Shown in pieces: positions 48,670 through 60,160 of a stretch of 64,000 nucleotides of DNA. The translations under genes and the position numbers were made by a program. The notes below the pieces were generated by a model. That model saw only the letters and a list, made by a program, of their open reading frames with translations. It was not told the DNA's origin and made no database searches. The stretch's first letter is position 1. Every line of letters starts with the position of its first letter. Source of the DNA: Oxyruncus cristatus (taxonomy: Eukaryota; Chordata; Aves; Passeriformes; Cotingidae); NCBI GenBank assembly GCA_013399855.1, contig VXAY01004337.1, positions 274,720-338,719 of the forward strand. The letters are read 5' to 3'.

Positions 48670-49031
48670 TGACTGATTTCTAAGGGAAGATGCAGAAGCT
48701 AATTTCGCTGTATTGTCAAAAATACCTCTCTATCTGTGCATGCTGAGTTCGCCTGAGGTTGTAGCCTGTTGTCCTGAAAGATGGACATCCAAAAAGGGTG
48801 TGAACTAGATGTAGGGAGAGGATGCCTGCATGTTATATGACACATTCTTTCCTGTTACTGGGAATAGAAAAACAGTAGCATATGTAACCCTCCTTAAAAA
48901 ATCTTTTTTCAGGTTGCAGATCAGCGGAAATGCACATCCTGGCGTAGCTATACTGATTTGAGAAGTAAGTTAGGGCAAGAGAGCCAGAAACAGGGTGCCT
49001 AATCAGCATGGATCCTCCCTGTGCATTAAAG

Positions 49032-49408
49032 ACAGGCTGAGAGAGCAGGGCGTTGTTCAACCTGGAGAAGACAAGACTCCAGGGAGACCTTAGAGCAGCC
49101 CTCTGGTGCCTAAAAGATGAGAACAACTTTTGACATGGGCATATAGTGATAGGACAAGGGGAACAGTTTTAAACTTGGAGGGGAGAAATTCAGATTAGAT
49201 GATAGGGAGAAATTCTACTCAGAGGATAGTGAGGCATTGTTACAGGTTGTCCAGAGCTGTGGATGCCCCATCCCTGGAAGTTTTCACGGCCAGGCTGGAT
49301 GGGGCTTTGAACAATTTGATCTAGTGAAAGGTTCCCTGCCCATGAAAAAAGGTTGGAATCAGACGATCTTTAAAGTTTTTCCAACCCCAACCATTCTGTG
49401 AGTCTATG
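49032..49408 (+). mobile_element. CR1 3' fragment
   Basis: The fragment carries the end of ORF2 ('caacctggagaagacaagactccagggagacc', the [15 protein letters not shown] segment) and the 3' UTR ('gccaggctggatggggctttga', then 'ggttggaatcagacgatctttaaagtttttccaacccc'). It closes with a short CATTCTGTGAGTCTATG tail. Indels and substitutions are common and no continuous frame is left. The upstream limit is approximate. Confidence 0.92.
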
Positions 49409-49481
49409 TTCATTGAAGTACATCAAGGTTAAATTTTAACAACTGAACTTTTTTATAAAAAGTTTTAGTACTTTTCCCAAT

Positions 49482-49508
49482 ATCAGTGGTATCAGTGATA
49501 CCACTGAT
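49482..49508. repeat. Perfect inverted repeat, 12-bp arms, 3-base loop
   Basis: ATCAGTGGTATC at 49482-49493 and GATACCACTGAT at 49497-49508 are exact complements around AGT. The structure lies about 75 bp beyond the end of the CR1 fragment at 49032-49408. It could form a hairpin or cruciform. No transposon terminal repeat of this sequence was recognised. Confidence 0.9.
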
Positions 49509-52500
49509 TTTCCCTATATAACTGATATCCCTGCTTATATTGCAAGGTATAGTGAATAATCACTCTCTTCATTTTCTGTATCGCATTCACAAGGTTACAG
49601 CCCTCCTAACATTATCAGGCAGTGCTTTTATGAAACAAGTGTTACTGGTTTATGCAGTTCTTGTCTGTAAGATGTTCATACCTCTTGACCTCTTCCTTCA
49701 TCATCTCTGTAATTTCTCAAATTCTGCTTTTTTCCTTTTGTGTATGAGTGGCCATAGTGGCAGCTGGATAAAAAGGGTTGGCACAGCACAGATTTGCAGA
49801 GAAACATACTATTTTTTTCTGTTCTCCAGAATTAGAAATATCAGTTTTAGAGGCTAAATGCAGGCTGAGAGCAGTTGTTTTGAGTTCCAACTTCAGTGTT
49901 TAAATCAGCTAGATTAGCTGTGAGAACAAAATTTTTTAAGCTGTGGTGCAAGGTGGAAGTTCTTACAGAAAAGGGATGAGATCCACTAGTTGTTATAAGA
50001 AAGAGAAGCAATTTATTGCCTCAAGAAAGTGGTAGCACTTGCTAGAAGGTATTTAGAAGTTTAATATAGCCACCCCCCAAAAAAATAATAACCTTATTGA
50101 GTTCAAGGTATTTAGTACATGAGCTTTTCCTCTGAGACTTGCCTTTAAAAGGTGTTGGGTAGTTCTCCTCAGGTCATCAACACTGAGACATCAAAGAAGC
50201 AGCTGTTGTTTTGTGAGATGTGTTTTCCCACTGGTGATGGGATATTTCTGTCTTTTATCAAGGGTGGAGTTTGTTCTGGTGCAAAATGGTTGTTCAGTGT
50301 TAGCCAATAGATGCCTGTGATAGAGGCATTTGATACATTGCATCAGACGTATCGCTGGCCATGCAGATACAGGAGTTTGGGTAGTTGTGCAGATGGTCAC
50401 CAAGTCCTTTGTTTGCTGCCCCGGCTTGACCTGGTTCCAGTGGCAGTGTGTGTTTGTGTGAGGAGAGTCTGCTCCTAATGAGGAGCCTAACAGATCTAGG
50501 GGGTTGCTGGAGCAGTAGGAGCAGATGTCCTGAAGAAAAATACAAGGTAGGATCATTTTTCCATGTGGATTATTACTCTTAAATGATTTTTCTATACAGT
50601 CTTGGAAGGCTGTATGTGACATCTGTGGATGTATGACAGTGTGAGGCTTCTTTCTCCATCAAAGCAAGTTCTGACAGGGCATTTGTAGTGCTCATTTAAA
50701 GCTGCCCATTAGAGTTAGCATGCCTAACACCCTCTTTCTGCTCTACATGGAGTAACCTCATGGCATAGTTAAGTTGAACTCAAAATTATTGTTCTCAGCT
50801 TGTAGTAAGCTTTGAAGGCTGCTGCTACTGCTAAGAGCTGAAGAAGATTGAGAAAGTCTGAATGCTTTTTAGGTTTTTTCCACCCATAGTAGATACCACT
50901 GGTCACAAACCCACTGCCTTTATCTAGAACTCATCACAGCTATAACAGGAGTAGTAATCCCAAGACTAGTTCCCTTTTTGACTGCTGCTGAAAACTGAAT
51001 TGATATTTTAAGAGACCTTATTCATGCTAAAATGTGGAGGTTTGAGTGGTAATGACCAATTTAGGCTCTGCTTTTCTGTATGTACAGTTATTTTTCACAG
51101 TGTTCATCACTTCCTATTGTCAGAACTGAATTTCATCTGCTATTTTACCATTTTGTCTTCAGTTACAGATCTTCTGTAATTATTCACAGATAGCTTAGAT
51201 CTTTCTTCCTTCAAAAGTGTTGAATCTTCATCAGTCTTCATCATCAGTGTTCTGCCCCTGTTCCTCCCTTTATGGATCTGCTGAACAGCAAAGTATCTGA
51301 GGGCTCCCCCGGTAACCTTGCTCTGTTGTCAAAATTGAAACATTAAACCTACACTTTGTTTCCTTTATTTTTGTCTTATTAATCTACAAAAAGAGATTCT
51401 TGGAGGAAACAGTATTTGCCAGGGAAGTGCCCTGTGATCTGTGCATAGAGACTGCTTGCAGGTCTCTAGTATCCATTGCTTTGTAACTTTCTGGGATTGC
51501 TTTCTTCACAGAGCCAGAGTCAGCAGAGGACGATGCTTCAATACAATGCCTGTTTGACTCGGCTGTTTTTTCCCTTTGTTCTGGATTTGCTCATGGACTA
51601 CTGTAAATAATCAGAAGAGCATAAAGATACCATTTTCAATGTAGGTCTATCCTGTATAGGTGAAAGGAAGGCTGTAGCCTTCTATCTTTGTTTCCAAAGC
51701 AAGTTTGCAGTAGATGGATGAAGTTTGATGGTTTCCAGCTTTAGTTGTTGGGACACATCTGTTGCAGAAACTTGCTACTTAGATTTGTAGTGTGTATCCT
51801 ATTTTGTCTGGACAGTAAAATTCATGGGGTGGTAAAACATGAAGGTGTTAGCACACAATTAGGAAATTTTCAAGTCTATGTTGAGCAGACACAAGATTAA
51901 TTACAACAAATGATATTCCAGGAGGTCTGCTATACCTACTTTAAAGCAAAACAAAACATGATTTTAGGATTAGGATAATTGCAGTGGTATGGTTCTTAGC
52001 TGTAAAATTGTAGTTTCTTCCTTCTCTTCTTTAAGTGTTATTGAGGCTTACTGAGCAAATTCAACTTCTGGAGTAAATTGGAGAGATGATAAAAGTGGAA
52101 AACAACTTAAAGTGTTAGCATGAGAGTATTTCTAAATCCTAGTACTACAATTTCCAAGCTGTTCAGCCTGATAAATGGGCAGGCAATGGCTTGTCTTGGA
52201 AACACCAGTGACATCCAGTGGTGGCATCTGGTTAGACAACCCCCAATCTGTCGAGCCAGAAGTTACCCAGGGAGCTTTATTACTCAGTCTTTTGAAGCTG
52301 GCAACTCGAGATTATTTTAATTCCTGACCCAATTCAGCTTATCTTTATTTTATTGTTTTCATTTTGCTTGAACAGGATTTCTTTTATTGCTGCATTGATA
52401 GTGAGGTTCAATGACTGCCTCCAGCTGGTGTTGCCTTTTTTTGTTGCTCTGCATGATATCCTAATTGACATAGTACTCTGAAATCTGCTTCAGATTATGA

Positions 52501-55500
52501 ACTGTATACTTTAGCAAAAGACTCAAGGATCATTAAGATTGTGTAGTTGATTTCCTGCAGTGCCTAATAGGGATGAATTCATGTTTATTTGTTGTATTGA
52601 CAACAGCAGCTGAAACTGTGTATCCTTCTACTTTATCAATAGAAATGTTAAATCTCAGCTGGTTACAAACTGTTAATCCTATATTAAATTTTTCTTCAGG
52701 TTTTTAACAGGTTGTGCTCAATTTGGTCTCTTGATACTCAGAATTAGCACAAGAGAAATGCCTTTAGGATGTTAATTGTAACACTTACTAGATGATAATT
52801 TCATGGCAGTAACACCTGTCTGACATTCGGCTGCCCTCTAGATGTATTATATCAATTAGAAGGAGTGACTAGTTTTTAAATGCATGCATTTTCAAAAATA
52901 ATTTTAGCAGTATGTGAGGTTGCTCTTTCCTGTTGGAGATGTAAATGAGAGCGGTCAAATACTAGATGCTTCTCTCAGTAAATTAGTATTGTCGAGTCTT
53001 TGTACTTTCAGCAGAAATGAGAATATTGGGTTTTAGGAGGGCTTTTCATATTAAAAAACCTGAAAGTAGCATCTCAGGCAGAAATTATGGTGTTTTATTT
53101 GTATTTTCCCCCAAGACACAGTCTTTCTAAAATATTCATCAAGGCGCCAGTTCTGCAAAGTGAGAAATCATGTATTTATTTCTATTTTTCAGCATCATTA
53201 TTTTGTTTAATGCCATCTTCTTTTCTGAAGGTGTAGCGGACCATAACTGAGACTGTGTAGAGATGTGCTGCACATCAGAGAAGATGAAAGTGAAAACCAG
53301 ACCCTGTCACTAAATCAGAAATGGTTTCAGAACTATGCTTTTTATAAGCACTTTGTATTATTCTTTGCAGGTTGACTCCTAAAATGAATAGAAGATACAT
53401 ATGCTGTCATTTTTAATATGGCAAATGTTAAGAGCTAGGTACCAGTCTCATCACCCCTAACTTTATAAGTCTAAGTGATTTGCATGAGCTAGATGGATAG
53501 TCTGCTTTGCCCATCGTAGGGGAGGGGCAAGTGAAAGAAGACAATCAGGCACCCACTAAGAGGTTTAGATCTTAGGTAGGCCGACCTGTGTTTCAAATCA
53601 GCAGATTTCTGTCCTTCAATTATAGATGGTGTCTTGAATGACTCTATTCTTAAGTTTTCCATAACGGCGCTTCAGGATGTGCTTCAGAGTATTAGCCTTT
53701 GCTTCTAGATTACGCAACCATAAAAGATACGTATTTAAAAAAATCACCCATTAAAATGTGATTTGCCAAGCATTAAGTTGATTTGTTTTGTTAGGAAAAA
53801 AGAAGCATATTTGAAATCATGAGCTGTTTTTAATTACATTTGCAAACCATAAATGCTTTCCTTGAATAGATATTTTTCCACTGAGTCTGTAGAGCATGTA
53901 AATGACTACTATAAACTATAGGACATCAGAGCTTCTACAGCAAATCTTGGGGATTGTGCTGATTGTTTATAGCACAATTATAGCGATAACCCATGTTCTA
54001 TTTATTTTTTAATGAAGCAGAAGAAACACTTCTTGAACTTTAGGTCTAAACCCCACAAATTAGGACCCTGTAGCAATGTAGATAGGTTTCTAAATTATTT
54101 ATCAAACTGTTAGTGTTGTTATCTCTGTCACTGCTGTTAGAATAAATAGTATTTACAATAACACTTTAGTGGAAAGGTCTGTTGACAAAGAAAAAGAATC
54201 AGAGCAAAATAAAAGGTAAACAGCTTTATTGATGAAACATGTAACTTGTAACAACACCCAAACCCACTCATATTCCCAATTCCTACATGGCAGAAAAGAA
54301 CATCCCATCATTAATCCTAACATCACCTGTGGAAAAAGCCCCAAATGTTTTTAAACTGTATTTGTCTTCAAATATGCTAATTTATGTTTATTGTCTGATT
54401 ATATTACATGTATGACTGCACTACAAACCAGAGAACAAGTATTCCTTTGATTTAATGTCACTTAGTTTGTATTTCTATCTCAATTTCATGAAATACAATA
54501 TTCCTATAGATAGAAAATGTATGTAAGGTGAAATGTATGAAATTGAGGGGAAAAAAAGCAAGTTTTGTTAGGAAATCTTACCAACTTTTCATCTACTTAA
54601 AACATAACTCCAAATACGAACAGGTTAGTGTATCACAAGCATTATTACTTTAATATCTAACTGAGAGAAGACAGCCATGCTCCACATCAACCACAAAAAA
54701 TCTTCTACATATTCACTGTAAGAATTTCTAGTTCTGTAGGTTCCTTTTCAGTCTCATGTTCTTTTGTTCATTTTAACAAAATTTCTAAACCTTAGAACCA
54801 TACATGGAGGCGGCTCCTCTGCAGCGCAAAGACAAGTTAGCTTAACTTTTATTAGCAATAAGTAGATTATGTCTGACTGTTGTCAAGATAATGCTATTGT
54901 CTACAAATAGAAGAGTAGAGGAAGAAAGATGCTGTGTTTCTGGGCATAGGAAAAAAGGGGTTTAATAGAGATCCTGTGGCACTTATTTAATGTTCTGTAC
55001 ACTACAGTTTGTTCAGATAGTGTATGTTACCTTTTTTCCTACACAGACCCTTAAGGAAATTTCTATTTTATGTTAGTTAATTATTGAAATACCTTTTACT
55101 AATCTTCAGTTTCATTTCTCTCAAACATTTGCAAATTCTTCTCCACAAAAGAGGTAATTTCCCAGAAGTTACACTCTATTGAAATTACTGTTTGTACCAA
55201 AATTATTTACAGGAACACAGGAACGAATTATTGGATGCTGCTGAGGAATGACAGTAATACACTTACTGAAAATTAAAGTGCTCAAAGAAGTGGACTCTGT
55301 ACTCCACTCCTGGAACTGTTCATCCTCCAGCTTAAATGAACAAAGCTGTATTCAGATCGATTTAGCCATGACTCAGTCTCCAAATTCAGTCTAAATGATT
55401 ATGCATAAGGATCACTGTAAGGTGCCAATTTTGTGTAACTGTGCCAATGATAATAGAATAAAAGTCCAAATGTAAATAGCTATAAATAATTGAAGGAAAT

Positions 55501-58500
55501 AAAGCTGAGGCCTTTAAAGATTGGAGGTGCTTTTATCAAGTTACATAGTGAAATTTGGTACCATTTACAGTAAAACCTTAGTCTATACCATGTAAATGGA
55601 AAAACATCCCATCCTGGAAACCTCCATTGCAATTATCTGATGTTGTTGAATACAGTAGATGGCAATGCTTTGCCAATGGTCTTCTCTTCTTCAGAAGACA
55701 ATAAAACGGGATTATGGTGGAATTGCCATAATTTTATTTACTATTTTTAACTCACTCAGGCCTTTGGTTTCTCGTGCTGTCTAGCACATTTCGTAAGTTT
55801 CCCCTTCATGCTTAAAGTGTATTTAAAAGCAAAATCTGCTTGTAAACAACACTGCTAAGGTGGCCTGTAGGGCCACCAAACCCCAGTAGATGGGCACAGG
55901 CAGATTTTTGTCATCACTGAACAACTCAGTGTGCTGAAAGTGTGAACTCTGCCATAATGTCTGATTATCTTATCCTTAAGGTTCATCACCACCATCATCA
56001 TCAAGTCTGATGTCCTGTCACAGTAAAAGCATGGGCCGAAAAGGCATCACAACTGTTTCCCCCCGGGGAAGAAGTAGGTTATACCACAACAAGTGTATAG
56101 GGCATTTTCTGTCCCCTCTTTGATGGGCAGCCTCCTGGGTTTTCTTCCTATAGAAAATACTCTTTCATGACAATCCCTCTTCAAGGCTCCCAGCTGCCAC
56201 AATCAATCCTGGCAGAACAGTGAGGACTGGTCTCCTGGAAGTTAAGTATTTGAGGAGCACACAGGCCAGTCAGGGCTTGGCAGCTATAACAGGGTTAAGT
56301 CTGGTTACTTCATCCTGGAACTGGTAGGCTGTGGAAATATTTCTTCTCTCTCATTGCCAGAGACCAGAACAAAACAGACTGTAGGATCTAACTTCCATCA
56401 AAAGTGCCTCCTTTGTCTTACTTATTTTGGGTTTGTTTTGGCATTTGTAACACAGATGATCCTCCTGAACTGAATGTTAATTTACCCCTGACAAAGCTAC
56501 AGCTTAGTCTTGAGAGACAATTTGTGGGATTGCGTGAGTCTTTTCTTGCATTGAAGAAAGTTATATGTGTCCTAAGGCAGTTTGTCTTTGGGGGGTTACA
56601 TGACTTGTACACCTCATGAAGTGGATAAAGTTCAGATTTAAACCCATGATGGCATTTTATTTAAAATTGTAGAGGCAGACCTTTTTATTGTGCTTTTATA
56701 AAATAAGCAGTTGCTCTTCCGCGACATTTAAAAGGAGGCATGTGAGGGAAATCCTTCATTACATAGTGAATGACAAGGAAAAATTAGAGGCTATAGAGGG
56801 AACTCAATGGCCGTGTACCAGTTATCTATACAGAAATAGGTTTTTTCTTTTTATTACCTAAGCACTAAAGAAAGGTTCATGTTAATGTGGTTACTTTCCT
56901 AGTGAAACAGTTGGCCAGGTATTCAGGCTTAATGAATCTGATTTTGTGTCAAAGAAGGGACATGATGTTGATAGTGGTACATAGGATGATACTACAAAAA
57001 ACCTTGAAATATAGAACTGTGGCTGCTGAATTTTTAGTTATTCCTGGAAAGGTAGGGACTGCAGCAGAATTTTTAAAGTGACACGATATTTTAAAGCAAG
57101 ATACAGCGTAGAGCTGTATGAGGATTTTCACTCAGTCTAAGCCAGTCCAAGCACTTTATCTTTGAAAACAAGAAAAGGCAGAACCACTAAATGAATTGTC
57201 TGCACCTGAATGTGTGTCAGTATGGATACATATTTTTCTTGAAAGAGGTACTACAAATGTTTAAAAGGGTTTTAAAATTATTTGTTAATCAAGCAAAAGT
57301 ATTGTTCTAATTCCTTCAAATATGGAAACCATAAGATTAGTAGTTAGATAGTGGACCAGCTTCAATCAGTGTCAGAATAATGACAATTAAGTGTTGGCAG
57401 AACATCAGCTAAAAGACGATAAACTTTTCTCACCATTATTGTTTTCCCTTACTTTTTTAAACTTGTAAAAAAAGAGTATTTCTGCATGTTAGTGTGAGTA
57501 AAAATAGAATGTTTTTAACACTTTCATGGTCAAATACAACAACGGAATTTTTACAGGTAAGATTGAGATTAAAAAGAAAATCACAAATATTTTCGATGTG
57601 TCTGTTTTATTGTATATATACTTTTTCCTTCTTTATTATATAGATACTTTTACAGGCAGTTCAACAACAGAGGTGTTATAGAATGTCTTATATGGTAGCT
57701 CCAAAATCAATGTTTGAACAACTATCTTTGTGATGAAAATCATCTTCACTTGTAAATGATTCATAGTTCAACACAGGCTATTAAAGATGAACATGTTGCA
57801 GAAAGCTGGGAAATAAAGGGTCGGCTTTATTTTGCTCTAACTTTCTGAAACTGGGACAAACAAGCTTGGCATTTAGGCATTTGGAACTGAGCAGTCTCCA
57901 GCTGCTTTCATGATGTAGGAAACTTGCCACCCGATTACAAAAGCACGGATAATGGCTCAATGATTGTCCTGGAGTTCTCCTCTGGCTCTGCAAATGGAAC
58001 TTGAAGTAAGGCTGGGAATGAACATAATAATTCACTGGCTAGATGCTTAGAGAGAGCACAGCAAAGTTTTAAACTCATAATTTCATTTTATTTCCTGAGA
58101 ACACAAACAGTATGAAAGTGTCTCCTTGACGTGAAGGTTAGCCCGTTGTGTTCAACATAACTTAAACATACTAAGCTGTTGGATGCAGTAAGTCCATAAT
58201 GGCTCTCCACGACCTCATCATATGTGATGCAAATTATGATCTTCAAAAATTACCTATTCTGAGTGTCTTTCCCCTTGTGTACAAACCCAGTTCTTTGTCT
58301 GCCTTTGGAAGATGATACAATCTCTCAGGGCCTGGTAGAGCAGGCTGCTCAGCAGGGAAAGCACACCATGAGCCAAGGCAGGGCCAGTGTCCTCAATGAC
58401 ACCACCATCACCACCACCATTTGTTCTGACCACACACATTAACTCATTACAGTCCCTCTTCACATGCTCTACCTGTTGTGACAACCTTCCCCACTCACCT

Positions 58501-58609
58501 TTCATACACACACACACATGCAAACATACAAATCCTGTTTCTTATCACTGAAACCGTAATCATCTACATGTACATGTAAATGTACTTAGACATACATCTT
58601 TCTGTCTAT

Positions 58610-58850
58610 GACTGAAGAAGGAGAGCAGAGGAGGTCCAGCGATGGAAACCAGGAGCTGGGCAAGAGTCTGGATTGCCAGTCAGGTTCACAGTGATGGTGC
58701 AAGTCAAAGGTCAAGTCAGCAAGGCAAGGTCAGGTCTAGGCACCGGTGCTTCAGGATTGCTCTGGCAAGAGCCTGAGTGCAGCACAGCACAGCTTCCAAC
58801 CCAAGGGGCAGCCCATCCATGAGTGGAGGCCTTGGGGAGGCTTCTCATAG
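58610..58850. other. GC-richer block, possible unclassified repeat
   Basis: The block is compositionally distinct, with many CAGG, CAAG and GGTC words ('caagtcagcaaggcaaggtcaggtctagg'-type phrasing) that resemble the style of interspersed repeats or LTR sequence. No terminal repeats, tail or coding motif was found. It may be an old transposon fragment or simply GC-rich unique DNA. Confidence 0.25.
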
Positions 58851-60002
58851 CCCTTTCTCATAACTGGATTATGACCCTGTGAAGTGTGTTCTAATAGACG
58901 CATGGAATACAGAGATAAAGTTTAAGAGCAGAAGCTACTTTTATAAAGGGTTTTCCCATTATCTGTGGTAAGCAACAATTTTTAATATGGCAGGAGTCAG
59001 ACCAACTCCATGTTTCTGAGCAATTCACCCTATGCTTCTTAATGGAAAACTTGGCATAGTAGTCATTTGCTGATGCCTGCATTTCATGAGGTCTGTTGAG
59101 TCCTTGACCTCCTAATCGAGATTTTATAAATGTAAATGTTACCAGTCAAATCAGTTTTGAGGTTTAAGAGAAGATATAATTATAGTTTATATAATATTAG
59201 TACCATTTTTTGAACTTTGAAATACCTTGATAAAACAAAATCTAATAATGTAGCTGAAATCAAGCGAATTTCACCAAATTTTCCGGTTTATACTAAATAT
59301 TCTGAATACAACCCAGTTATGAAAAGAATACTTACTTGACTGCTTTCCAAGTAACCTGCAACCATATGCTAAAAAGATAATTAATGCTTTTAGCACCATC
59401 TTCAGTTTCTCTATTATTTATTTTTAATTAGATACTTTGTTTAGTTTGCTACTCAGTAGTATACCAAGTTTATTTAGTATACTAGTCTACTACTTAGATA
59501 CTTAGTATTATTTATTCTAGGAATTAGACTTAGTTTCTCATGTACTTTCATGCAATATAACTATTTTTTCCCTCTTCAAAGTGTATATATAGTATGTATA
59601 GAAGTATTGAAGTGTATGTAGTACACCATGAAAGTAACATGTTTAAAAACCTCAATATTCCTATTTGTGATATGCATTCTTACTGAGTATATAAAATGAT
59701 GGAAAAAAAGTGATTATGTTTAGATGATACCTAATTCTTTGGAGAGAGAGAACTTTCTTCTGAAAACCCATGGGGCTAATGTTGTTCTACATCTACATCA
59801 TTAATTAGGATATAAGTAAAAGTTAATCAATGCAGAGAAAAAAAATTGTTCATATGTAATTGACATCGATGATGAAATAAATAGACTTTTTCAGTGAGAT
59901 AAAGTCTAAACATTATCTTAGATTTTTCCTGGAATTGGACTTCTCCTAACCATCTCATCAGACTAAGCAGAAAATATCTGTAATCTTAAATTTGGTGAGA
60001 CC

Positions 60003-60160
60003 TCTTGTGGAGTTTCCCTCACTGAAGATATTCAAGAACCGTCTGGGTGCAATCCTATGCCATCTGCTCTAGGATGACCTTGCTTGAACAGGGGGATTGG
60101 ACCAGATGATCCACTGTAGTCCCTTCCCATTTTACCCACTCTGTGATTTTATAGTTCTGA
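60003..60160 (+). mobile_element. CR1 3' tail fragment
   Basis: The segment 'tccctcactgaagatattcaagaaccgtctggg', followed by 'cttgaacagggggattggaccagatgatcc' and 'cttcccattttacccactctgtgatttta', is the end of a CR1 3' UTR. Only about 150 bases remain. The ending CTCTGTGATTTTATAG resembles the tail type of some CR1 subfamilies more than the ATTCTATG repeats of the 18-kb copy, so it is probably a different subfamily. Confidence 0.88.

Larger units (their letters stand above)
45258..49031. other. Single-copy-looking AT-rich non-coding DNA
   Basis: No gene or transposon was recognised. Simple sequences are an A14 run at 45820-45833, (AT)n at about 48113-48126, and a 20/21-bp purine-rich tandem pair at 48629-48669. 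The stretch around 47700-48370 is strongly AT-rich. Confidence 0.55.
49409..60002. other. Long single-copy-looking non-coding stretch
   Basis: No gene could be supported over about 10.6 kb. It contains the perfect 12-bp-arm hairpin at 49482-49508, a minus-strand 143-codon frame at 50191-50622 without recognisable domain, a possible but weak exon-like segment at 56404-56619, a short (CA)n at about 58504-58518, and a GC-richer block at 58610-58850. The part from 53700 to 55700 is strongly AT-rich with few distinguishing features. Confidence 0.5.

Noticed and set aside
50191..50622. 143-codon minus-strand frame
   Set aside because: No domain or splice context, and the composition looks like translated non-coding DNA. 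A second frame on the same strand is also open.
54153..54350. Possible minus-strand 3' end (TTTATT, complement of AATAAA, near 54222)
   Set aside because: The hexamer is common in AT-rich DNA, and no terminal exon or coding sequence was recognised on the minus strand.
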